Source: Serilophus lunatus (Eukaryota > Chordata > Aves > Passeriformes > Eurylaimidae). Taken from it: a stretch of 64,000 nucleotides of DNA. This document shows positions 12,361 to 21,800 of the stretch, in pieces (position 1 is the stretch's first letter; each line of letters opens with the position of its first letter). The notes under the pieces are model-generated. The model saw nothing but the letters and a program-made list of their open reading frames with translations. It made no database searches and had not been told where the DNA came from. The stretch is taken from assembly GCA_013399895.1 (NCBI GenBank), contig VXBA01005104.1, positions 124,001 to 188,000 of the forward strand, given 5' to 3'. The position numbers and the translations under genes were made by a program.

Positions 12361-13553
12361 CTGGTTTGCGCCCTGCTCTGTGCTCTGCTGTCAGTACTGA
12401 CACATCCTGGTATCGTACTTCTTATTTTATGAGCAGTCAATGGGAATATCATTAGTAGCCTCCCAGCTCAGTGGAAGGAAAACCACCAGGATTTTAGGAA
12501 GCGAGGCACGAGGCAGTATGCCAAGCAATTTCTTGAGGTGACAATTCTCAAGTTATGACAGTCAGATGACACAGTGCGGTGCCAGACAAAGGATGATCAA
12601 CAACTGCAAGTGAACCAGGTTGGACACTTCAGTGGCCACCGACTACAGCAGGGATACCATTAATTGGATGTGGAAAGACAGGATGCACTGCTCAGTGCTT
12701 TGGAAACTTGACAGAATGTAACATACTACCTGGCTGCCAGATTGAGGGTAGTATTTCTTCCAGCCACGGCAACAATGTATTAATTTATAATTTAAGTGTA
12801 ACACTGCTTATAATGCTTAAAATATTAAAAGTTCCTTATCCTAGTGAGCAGAGAAAAGGCTCTTGACTGACAGATTTGGTCCAGCCTTCTAAACCTCAGC
12901 AACAGTAAAAGCTCGACAGTGCTGGAAAAAAAAAAATGTGCTGGTGACAGACCATTTCCACACACTGTTCCAGTTTCAGAGGAACTGTTCCACTCAGAGG
13001 AATTTGGAGAAGCTCTGCTTTTGTTTGACCAAAATAAATCTGAAGGACCAATACTGAACTTCATGTAGTTTGCAGCACCAACTCAGTACTTTTCCCAGCT
13101 CTCAACCTCTGGGTATCTCAAGAATCACCTGTTTTATAGGATCCAGTTTATTCTATAATAAAACTATAATATCTATAATTTCTCTTTTATAAATTTAAAA
13201 GCTAAAATTTTCAGTTTAGATGTTTCCAAAACTAGTAATTTCATATAAAAAAATGACAGATATTGAGTTTACTGCACATCCTGTAGAAACATGGGAAAAT
13301 AAAGTAGAAAAGAGAAAGAGAACAACTTGCAAACATCATTGATAAAAGGCAAATGCTCTCTCCCGCTGTTTGTAAGCCTCTCTGAACTGTTTCCCACCTC
13401 CTTCACCAAAAAAAACAATTGCAGAAAAATAATAATTTCCACTGTATTATTCAGAGGATAATAGAATAATATTTCACAGTATTTCAAACAGTATCAGCAG
13501 TGACTACCACTAGCAAAAACATCCAAATTCACAATACAGACAGATTTTTTTAC

Positions 13554-13675
13554 TTCTGCTGTTACTTTTAGGAGATTTTGAACAGTTGAGCTGGATTGAA
13601 TTTCTGGATCCAGTTTACTTTGTATCCATTCCAGATTTACCAATTTGTTCTCAACAGCGCTGCAGATTTCCTTCC
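13554..13675 (-). CDS. Candidate internal exon, probable helical segment
   Basis: On the minus strand 122 bp give two bases plus 40 open codons, beginning KEICSAVENKLVNLEWIQSK and ending LLKVTAE before a donor GCAGAA/GTAAAA. The heptad-like spacing of Leu, Val and Ile suggests a coiled coil. The acceptor (GTGCCAAAG) is poor, so the 5' boundary is uncertain; another possible acceptor is CTGCAG at about 13665. The frame stays open 26 codons past the donor. The 2-nt start phase fits the 1-nt end of the candidate at 14117-14039. An 8-codon candidate (NKLDPIKQ, 13152-13129) follows in phase but is too short to trust. Confidence 0.3.
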
Positions 13676-14038
13676 CTTTGGCACAATGTGCCATCATGAT
13701 TTAAACAGGACCCAGGCTGTGCACAATTGACAACTTCTCTAATAGCTGCAATCTCTTCTCTTGATGTTCCATCTACTATCACCCTTAAATTCTTTGTTCC
13801 TTTCATTACGTGACATTCTTCTTGCTCCCATAACTGTTTTACTGTGCACTGGGTGAGACATTTTGTAGCTTAAACAGTGCTCAGGGACTGTGGGATGAAG
13901 GACAACCATTGCAAACCTGGGACTGCTCACTCGAGTCACACAGGCAGCAAGTCTGCTGTCAGAGAGGGCAATAATCATCATCGCAGGGCTGAACTCGCTG
14001 AACTCAGCAAATTGAAAAAAATAACACCAAGATTTTAC

Positions 14039-14117
14039 ACTGGTCTAGGTAAAAGTCCTTTCTGCCAACTTCCTCTGTGACAGCCAACTGCTTCGACAGA
14101 ACTGATACATCAGTTTT
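14039..14117 (-). CDS. Candidate internal exon, unidentified
   Basis: The acceptor is ACTCTTCTTTGTTTCTTAAG and the donor CCAGT/GTAAAATC on the minus strand. Phase 0 gives 26 codons starting KTDVSVLSKQLAVTEEVGRK plus one base. A second frame is also nearly open, so the coding frame is not certain. Phase 0 would follow directly from the end of 16480-16373 if 15291-15236 were skipped. The donor is moderate. Confidence 0.28.
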
Positions 14118-15201
14118 CTTAAGAAACAAAGAAGAGTACTTGCAAATGAATACTTGTGTGGCAAAATGGATTTTTAAACTGTCCTCTAAGTCATACGGCT
14201 TGACCAATAATTAGATAAATATGGCAGAAAGACATTAAAGATGCATGTTACCCATTTTAACAAATATCAGCCTGTCAGAGGTGTTCCAATGTACAACCAA
14301 ACAAATCCAGTAGTAAAGAGAAATGCTGTGTAACAACCAGCCAGTTATCCTTATCTGCTTAACATTCCAATAAAGAATAAAACCATTCTTCTCCAGGTTG
14401 GGGTAAATAAAAAATAAAAAACCCCACAAACAATCTCCCAAAATCAGGGTTACACCTTTTTTCTCCATGATGTTTAAATGAAAGGAAACCTAAATTGCTG
14501 AAAGTACACTGTACTCCTCATCCTCCATGGAAAGAGCTTTTACACTAAAATTTAAGAGATGAGTGTCCAGCACATGATGATCACAGGGCCACAAAATGCT
14601 TAAGGTTGTGAATCGTGTTGGATCAAATTAAAAACAAACAAAAAATCCCCAAACTACACAACTAAAAGCACAACCCATGAAAGTCTGAGCAGAAGAAACA
14701 CCCTCAATACAACACTTTGCACTAAATACCCAAGACTCACTGCAGGAAAGCAGCCTGCTCCCAACTCCCTGACAGTGCAATTTGGGATTAATTGTGCATT
14801 ATAGCGATGATCAACCTTTGTTCAAAAACAGAAACACACAACCCCCCTCACAATTTGTATAAATGTATTAATTTGATACAGCCAGTCAGCCTGTGAGAGA
14901 TCAGTACATTCACCCTGTGCTTTCTGCTCTCCTCACCCCATATTTATCAGTCCCACCAATAACCACCTTAGAAATAATTGATTTTTATGAAGTAAAACAA
15001 TACTGTCTAAAATATATGTGTATGCCAGATGAATAGCCCGTAATTCAATTAAGCATTTTATCATCTCAAATGCAACAAATGTAAAAAAACCTTCCAATTT
15101 CTGTTGAACATGATTTGTCTTGAAAATAAAAAAACCCACTTTGCTCAGTGTCAGGGTCACGGGTTGACAAGGTTTGCTTGAGTCGAAGTATTTACTCATC
15201 T

Positions 15202-15235
15202 ACTTACAGTCAATTACTTACTGACAATTACTTAC
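15202..15235 (-). promoter_or_regulatory. Ladder of three perfect 5' splice-donor hexamers at 14-bp spacing
   Basis: The plus-strand hexamer ACTTAC (GTAAGT on minus) occurs at 15202-15207, 15216-15221 and 15230-15235, exactly 14 bp apart. The units CAATTACTTACTGA and CAATTACTTACCAC form a short degenerate tandem repeat. The first donor met by the spliceosome, GTG/GTAAGTAATTG, closes the candidate exon 15291-15236. Use of the later ones would add 14 or 28 nt and bring in a stop codon (TAA) at once. Confidence 0.6.
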
Positions 15236-15291
15236 CACTTAATGTTTTCCTGTAGAGAATCACATCCTGTGTGACATTGCCTGTGGGGATG
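15236..15291 (-). CDS. Candidate internal exon with excellent splice sites, unidentified
   Basis: The minus-strand acceptor TTACTCTTTGTTGCAG and donor AGTG/GTAAGTAAT are both near consensus. One base plus 18 codons plus one base read IPTGNVTQDVILYRKTLS; one other frame is open (HPHRQCHTGCDSLQENIK) and the third has a stop. The first reading looks more like ordinary protein. It needs two bases from the preceding exon, which 16480-16373 does not provide. Another donor (GAATT/GTAAGT) only 28 bp upstream would supply the right phase, but the gap is too small for a normal intron. I do not recognise the family. Confidence 0.4.
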
Positions 15292-16372
15292 CTGCAACAA
15301 AGAGTAACTAAATACTTACAATTCCAGCGTATGAAGCTTCTTGAAATATGTTTTATTTCCATTTTTTCCCTTTGTACAAACCTGTCAAATTTTGTCCAAA
15401 CCAAAAGGCACTGAACATTAAAAAAAACCCCACCAATTAATTTATTTTTGCACAGGATGAGATTATATTTAATTTTTACCTCATTCTACAGCACATACTG
15501 ATTCACACATTTTTTTTGTATGACTGAGCTCACTGTTTCCCCCCCTTCTTATCTAGTAGTTCCATGCACATTCCAGTAGTTATTTTCAAGTTCACCTGAA
15601 TGCTGATGGCAAACTTCATAATATTTCTCAGTACTTAAATAAAGAATAATTAAAAATAGTAGTGACTGCACATGATGTGCTTGGTGTGCCTCAAAACACA
15701 CTGGTAGTTTGTATCTTGGCAGAGGCTGTCACACACACAAGTGGAAGATCCCATTAAAAATTCGTGTTATCTGCTCTTCTTCAAAAAGATGTTTCATATT
15801 TATATTTTCCAACATTTTCTCTGAAAAACTACGACAGTACTTACCTTACAGTAGTTCTGCATTCAATATTTGGGTCACCCAGTGCAGTGTTTCTGCACAT
15901 CCATAGAGCAATAGTAAGGTACGTTTGGAACTTGGCTGCATTTTCCATTAAAATTAAAAGAATAAACATACACAAGTCAGAACAAATTTCTTTATTGTTG
16001 ACAACCTGGAAGAAAAGTTGATGTTAATTCTCAACGGAACCTTTAAGACTACTGTTTATGCTTTATAATACACGAAAAGCAAAGAACATAAACGAAAAAC
16101 ACCACCACATATTTCAAAGGAAAACCAAACCAAAGCAGTCTCTCATACATTACAAATTTGGTTGTGTGTCACAAATTTCACCAGAATTACAGATTAGAAA
16201 ATATTATTCTCCTACACATATCCTATATTCTTGTAAACTAGCCACAAGCTCCAAATTGTTTCCTGCTTAAGCAACTACAAGCATACAGAACTGTACTATT
16301 AATCGCAAATTTTTATTACTAGCCACGATGGTGTAGGGCAACCAACCCTTCAGTGAAGTGCTCATCACTAAC

Positions 16373-16480
16373 CTTCATGGCTTTCCACAGAAAGTCCTGC
16401 TCTGCTGCCTTCACCAGCTCCTCCAGATCTGTCCTGTCCTTTCACAGCCCATGGAGCAAGAGAAGCACCTCCCTCTGCTC
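16373..16480 (-). pseudogene. Candidate exon 2 with an in-frame TGA, possibly a decaying gene
   Basis: Minus-strand segment of exactly 36 codons, bounded by acceptor GTGTTGCTTTTTAG and donor CATGAAG/GTTAGT. The first 12 codons read EQREVLLLLHGL. Codon 13 is TGA (16444-16442), and the rest reads KDRTDLEELVKAAEQDFLWK and on to AMK. High GC at third positions and an amphipathic Leu/Glu/Lys pattern point to this as the genuine frame. The TGA is followed by A and preceded by CTG, consistent with a CGA-to-TGA CpG transition. A second frame is fully open but is Gly/Ser/Ala-rich and less convincing. Phase 0 joins directly to the putative start exon at 17011-16985. Confidence 0.42.
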
Positions 16481-16929
16481 CTAAAAAGCAACACTAATAA
16501 TATTAAGGTGTGTTTTATTCCCTTCCCTTGACCACGTAAAATTTAAAAAATAAGTAAAATTCCTAAAACCTGCTTCTCCCTTCAGGACCTCATAGCCTCC
16601 ATGACACTTTCCCAATCGACTGCCCCTCAGAGGTATTATTTTATAAATAATAAATAAAATTATCAAATATTTACTATATAGAATGTTGCCTCTGCCACCT
16701 CCCAACATTTGGACTAAGCGTTTTCAGGAAAAGCACTCACCAGCCACGCCTTTTCGAAACTGCAATGACCCAAAGGTACCTTGTTCCTCCCCACTCTTCT
16801 CGCAGGTTAGGTGCAGGAGTTAAGACTCCTCATCTCTCTCAGCTTACCTTTAGCCAACCAGGACCTACTTTTCAGCGACTTCAGCCGGCTTTGTAAAGTC
16901 AGGATAACATTTTAATCACCCCTACAGCT

Positions 16930-17200
16930 GAAGCACCCATTTAATTCCCTCCCTCAGGGCAGGGACGACCCCGCTCGCCCTCACGCTCTCCTGAGGGGAC
17001 AGATCCATCATGGCGCTGCCTCATGCGGGCGCCGCCACAAAGGGGCGCCGGCAGGACCGCCCTAAAATGGCGCCGGGGAGGGCGGGGTGGCCACAAGATG
17101 GCGCTGGCGGGGCTGCCTCAAAATGGCACCTACAGTGCGGCTGTGAGGGGACAGAGAGCAAGGGCCCGTGCCCGGCGCCACTCTCAACCCACTCTGAGTT
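16930..17200. promoter_or_regulatory. CpG-rich putative promoter with four YY1-like ATGG(C) motifs
   Basis: This is the most G+C- and CpG-rich stretch of the window, in otherwise AT-rich DNA. Four motifs share plus orientation, with ATGG at 17010, 17067, 17098 and 17123: ATCATGGCGC, AAAATGGCGCC, AAGATGGCGC and AAAATGGCACC. They resemble the YY1 site AAnATGGCGGC, a known element of vertebrate CpG-island promoters near start sites. There is no TATA box. A minus-strand ATG lies at its edge, so it probably drives the minus-strand gene, but a divergent plus transcript is possible. A 71-codon plus frame (17010-17222) crosses it without any recognisable protein. Confidence 0.5.
16985..17011 (-). CDS. 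Putative first coding exon of the minus-strand gene
   Basis: At the edge of the CpG-rich block the minus strand reads GCGCC ATG ATG G. The second ATG has A at -3 and G at +4, a strong start context. Nine codons (MMDLSPQES) lead to a donor AGC/GTGAGGG in phase 0, which matches the phase-0 start of the segment at 16480-16373. Without splicing the frame runs 30 codons to a TAG. Other minus-strand donors exist nearby: CTAAAG/GTAAGC near 16848 and GGCTG/GTGAGT near 16741. The first-exon end is therefore not certain. Confidence 0.35.
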
Positions 17201-18693
17201 TTGTGCAAATCACCCTCCCTAAAACACTCCCTAGCGCCATGGCTTGAGGCATGGGGGTTTTTTTCTCCTTGTTTCCCAGCTCTGAGAGCCAAGCAGTTCA
17301 CTCTGGAAAGCCCAGAACTGCTCTCCATTTCCATCGAATTACTGATAACTGTGTTTCTGATAATAAATACCCCTCAACAAAGTTTCTATGTAGTCGGGCA
17401 AGAAAAAGTTATTGTAACAAACTTTGAAGAAAAGTCGTAAGATCAGTCTTTTTTCCATGAAGTCCGTGCAAAAAGAAGTTGGCAGGTATGTTGACCGTTG
17501 TTAAATGCAGACCACAGGTTAATACAAAAGATCAGCGATGCTGATTCTTTTCTGCCTTGGGAGTCTGCTATGTAACACAGAGGGAGAAAAGAACAAACAT
17601 CTATGGTTTTTTTAAACACCGCTTTGGCTACAAGATAAACTCTTTTAATGGGAAGAGACCACTCTATGGGAGAGCCACAGGAGAACTGTAACCAGGGCAG
17701 TAACACAGTTCTGTTCTCCTGTACCAGAGCACATCAATCGTCTTTTGAAAGCACTGAAAAACCCCTCAAGGCAAGACTTCCTTGCTAAAATGACTGGACC
17801 AGCCTGAGGAGGTAGACAACATGTTGACAGTACAGTATTAATCTTAGCACCAAGGGAAAAGGACAGATGGACCTGTTTTTCCACTGAAAAATAAGTGTGA
17901 AGTTGTACTGGGCAGCTTAAGTAAGGGAAAAGGGAAAAAGCAACTGAGATGAGGGAAGGAGAAGAGGCAAGATTGACAAGGTAATTTACTATCTATTCTT
18001 TGTGTTTCATGTAACATATCACTCTGTAATAAGACTTTCAAAGTTTCCCAGATGCTCTCAAATAAGCTCCTGGCATAAAGTGATTTTTATGCACAAATGC
18101 ATTATTTTCTCTTTATCTACTGCATACTGAGGACAAACTGGAAAGTGTTCTAGCGAAGTTCCAACTGTGAAATGTAATGCTGATAGATAGAATTTTGCTT
18201 TCGCTAATGAATAGAATCCATATTGTAAGCAGCTTTAGAGTTATGCTTTGATTAAATGAATAGGATTCATATTATAGTGTTTAGATATGTTAGTAGTGTA
18301 ATGTAAGATATGGTGAGCTCTAATGAGCCCTTCCTGCTGAAGGCCATTAGAACAAAGACACATTGTTCACTCCCTGAAACTTTGAAGGAACACAGACACC
18401 TTTCTGCAGTAAATCTCTCCAGGATCTCCTGGGTAGGCCATAAATTGGTCCACCAGAAGATAACGCCACTTTCAGAGCCAATCAAGGAAGGCTCATGCCA
18501 GTTTTTCCAGGAGAGTTGAAAAGTTCAAAATGAGGAAGAGTGTTCTGCTTCAGTCTCAAGACCCTCAAAAAGCAATAAAATCCCCCAGACCCAAATTCCC
18601 GAGGGGAGGAGAAAGGGGTTATACCTATGGAAATAATTTCCCTCCTACCTCAAAGAAATTGTAATAATCCCACCCGCTTTTGTGCCAATTTTG

Positions 18694-18701
18694 TTATAAA
18701 A
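18694..18701 (+). promoter_or_regulatory. TATA box of the solo LTR
   Basis: TTATAAAA lies 85 bp before the LTR AATAAA and 131 bp before the LTR end. This is the expected layout for the LTR core promoter. Present activity is unknown. Confidence 0.55.
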
Positions 18702-18785
18702 ACCTGACCTGTCTGAGGACCCTTTGCGCCTCTGACTTGAAAACCAACCAAGTCACGCGCCCAGCGCTGATTGCCTTTGTTTTAT

Positions 18786-18791
18786 AATAAA
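18786..18791 (+). terminator. Polyadenylation signal of the solo LTR
   Basis: AATAAA sits 41 bp before the terminal TCACA of the LTR, the normal position for the R-region poly(A) signal. Confidence 0.55.
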
Positions 18792-18836
18792 TGCTTTTGA
18801 AAATTAAAATAATTGTGGGCCCGTTTCTCACACAAC

Positions 18837-21800
18837 TCACCCTCAAAGGGATAGATGAAACAAAACAAAGTAACACTAACAAACATTAACGACCCCGAAG
18901 AGAAGAGAAAAGAAGTAGCAGAGCAGCACTAAAAACACTCAATTCGTTTCTCCCCGCATGGGGCAGAGCTCTCTACAGGCCGTGCTAGTGTTTCCTATAA
19001 CACACCACCTTCTGATTTGACTTTTCCATTTTTAGTTCCCCCAGGACCGTTAGTCTTGCTCAGCAAGTGGACATAAGGCGAAAAAGGAGAAAAACAGGAC
19101 TGTGTCCTTCAGCAGATGGCACCTTCCCTCCCGAGCCAGGGCCTGAACCAGGGCTCCCAGGCTGTGGGTTGGGGCATTGGAGTGGCAGGACTTGCCAGCT
19201 CTTGGACAGCCCGAACAAGGACAGACTGTTCCAGCCACTTGTGCCCTTGAAAATGCCCATGTTTTGTGTGTAAAAGGCAACCAAGAGAAAGATTGCCTCA
19301 GCTTGGGAGTCACCCAAATCGGACAGATGGAATCATGTCGCTTTGCTTACAAAAGTTATTCTCATCCCCCCTCAGATATAGCTACTTTTTCCTTTAACCA
19401 GACTGCAGCGTTCTTCAACAGATTTGTCTCACAGGGTTAGACACGTTCAGTGAGCTTTAACACATATAATATGTGCAAATTCAATAGTTTTGCATGCAAT
19501 TCCATTTTCCAAAAGACATAGCAAAAATTGGTACTCCAGGTAGTTCCTACTTTGAATATTGACAGAGTTAAAAACTGTGTTTACACTGCAGAACAAAAGA
19601 TGCAACATATTTCATGTGCCTGATTCATTGCAGGAAAAGATCACAGATACAAGGAGACTGAATGGAATATGCAGAGGACAAACAGAAGTCTTCGCTGTTC
19701 ACTAAAGAATGCTGTAAGATTTCCCCAAAGGCACAAGGAACTTCTAGCAGGGTGACCTTTCCACAGGTGCTGTCACAAAGTCAATGACACTTAGTTTTTT
19801 GTGTGCAAATTTTTCTATTAGTATTTCAGCCACAGAAATATTTGAAAACCTTGATAAATAGAGGGACACTCTACAAGCATGTCCTGATTCTGAGTCAGTT
19901 ACCAGTGAAGTGAAATGAAGAAGAAACAGCAAGATGATGACTTGAACACTTCAAGTCATTCTACAGTCACAAGTCTCAAGATTCTGCTATTCTATAACCT
20001 GGTAAAGGTGATATGTAAGAAAGTAAAACCTAAGGCAGATTTAATTAGGGGCCTTCCAGTATGTCCTGGGCAGGAGATACCACTTGGAAATGATGCAGCT
20101 GCCAGAGAAGACAGCTCTTTAAAAGAATCCAAACTAAAATGCCGTATTTTAAAGGGGAAAAAAATATTCTGAATAGAGCCAAGTTTTAAAATTTTTGCTT
20201 TATTGTTTGCAATTATGAAAGGAGTTGAAAAAATAGATTATTAAGCATTCAGTTTGAAGTTCTGCTTTGAAATAATAATACATTATAGCACTTCTGATGG
20301 AATCATTATTGACTAAATATTAGTGTATTGACTTAGGTATGTCAAGAAAAGTTCAACACAAAACTGTTAAGAATATGGGGTTTGTCACACCCTATGGAGT
20401 CTCACCAAATACATCTAGAATGATACCTTTGCTATAAATTAAGCTGTTATGTTTGATACAGTCAGTTTAACTTTTTGATTAAATTTCAGATTGAAATTTC
20501 TCTCTCCTGGCTTTTTCACTGATAGATTTCAGAATCTTTGTGGAGATGAAACTTGGTTTTAAAAACTAAACCACCTTCTGAGACTTGTTCCTAAGTACCT
20601 GCATTCTGCCAGCCAACAAATCATACTTCAGACATGGCTGTGGTCACATCAGACACTTCTGCACTGCCTCACTTCATCCAGGACAGCACTGAATGGATAA
20701 ACATTATAGAAATCTGTTTTGAAAATCATGGGGGTTTTAGATATTGATGGATATTTCAGAAAATACCCATCAATATTTAATATTAACTGCAAGTCCCTGC
20801 TGTACCTGCTGGAACTATTGATGAATTGTTGCCGTAATCTAATTGATTGTGATCAAAATATTTTATATAGGTTTTCCTCACTGCAGTTTCTTTGCTTTCA
20901 CCTCCTGACAGGACTAGCACATAACACTTTAAAGGCGGTGTCTGGCTGCACTGTCTGCTATGAGTCACTGCAGAGCAGCAGTAACGAAGACCAGCATTGC
21001 AGCAGTGTACAAAAACATCAATGCAGTTGAGATAGGTCTGAAATAAAAACCCCAAATTAGTAAGTTTGAACTAGACAAATGGCCTAAACATGTGCTAGTG
21101 TTTGAGAGGGCAGAAGTGGTGGCAGACTTTGCTGGGGAAAGTAGATGAAGCTGGAAATGAGCTCCAAGCCAAAAGGTACAATGATCTGTTTCAATCATGG
21201 ATTGAAGAAACTGGAAATACCTCAAACACACACTGAGCAGAGCAAGGTGTCATCAAACCTAGTTTTTGATAATTGTGTCTCAGTACTGTGTCTGTCATTT
21301 GAGTTCAATACAGGTAACAAAGAGATAATCAGCAGTGAGTCTGTTCTCTTTTCTCAGCATAAAGGAATGGGTTACATGGTAACTTTCAGTTAGGGGAAGG
21401 TCACTAAAAATTTCCTGCAGAAAGCACTTTTAGGTACCTCGGGGCCTAATAATACAGTTTATTCTGCATTTAGAGAAACTGACTGAAGCTCCAATGTCAT
21501 TTAGGTTCTTTTACAGACAAGCAATTGTCCTGGGCAATTAAGCACCTGCAATACAGAGCCTAGTGAGAGTCCCTCCATTGCCAAATGCCTTTCTCACTGA
21601 GCAAACAACATGGTGAAATGTGAAAAACAGAAGACATTTTTTGCTCAAGAGTGGTCTCCAATTCTTGTTGTTAAAGGCCTTTTCTTTCACAGCTTGTTGC
21701 TGCTCTGAATGAAGTATTGACAGGTGTCTCAATAAAAATGCCACTTTTCTAATCAGTGGAACAAATAATTTTACATTTTTATCTGCAACATAGTTGCTCT

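Larger units (their letters stand above)
18166..18832 (+). mobile_element. Solo LTR, 667 bp, endogenous retrovirus
   Basis: The ends form a perfect 5-bp inverted repeat (TGTGA..TCACA) and are flanked by CAAC on both sides (18162-18165 and 18833-18836). A 4-bp duplication is typical of gammaretrovirus-like (ERV1) insertions, though an ERVL origin with a decayed fifth base is possible. Inside are a TATA element (TTATAAAA, 18694-18701) and a polyadenylation signal (AATAAA, 18786-18791) in the right order and spacing for U3-R-U5. No gag, pol or env sequence adjoins it, so it is a recombined solo LTR. It lies about 1.1 kb from the CpG-rich block and points away from the putative minus-strand gene. 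Confidence 0.7.

Noticed and set aside
17010..17222. Plus-strand frame of 71 codons starting ATGGCG in the CpG-rich block
   Set aside because: The Gly/Ala/Arg-rich reading comes from GC composition. The ATGGCG is better explained as YY1-like sites.
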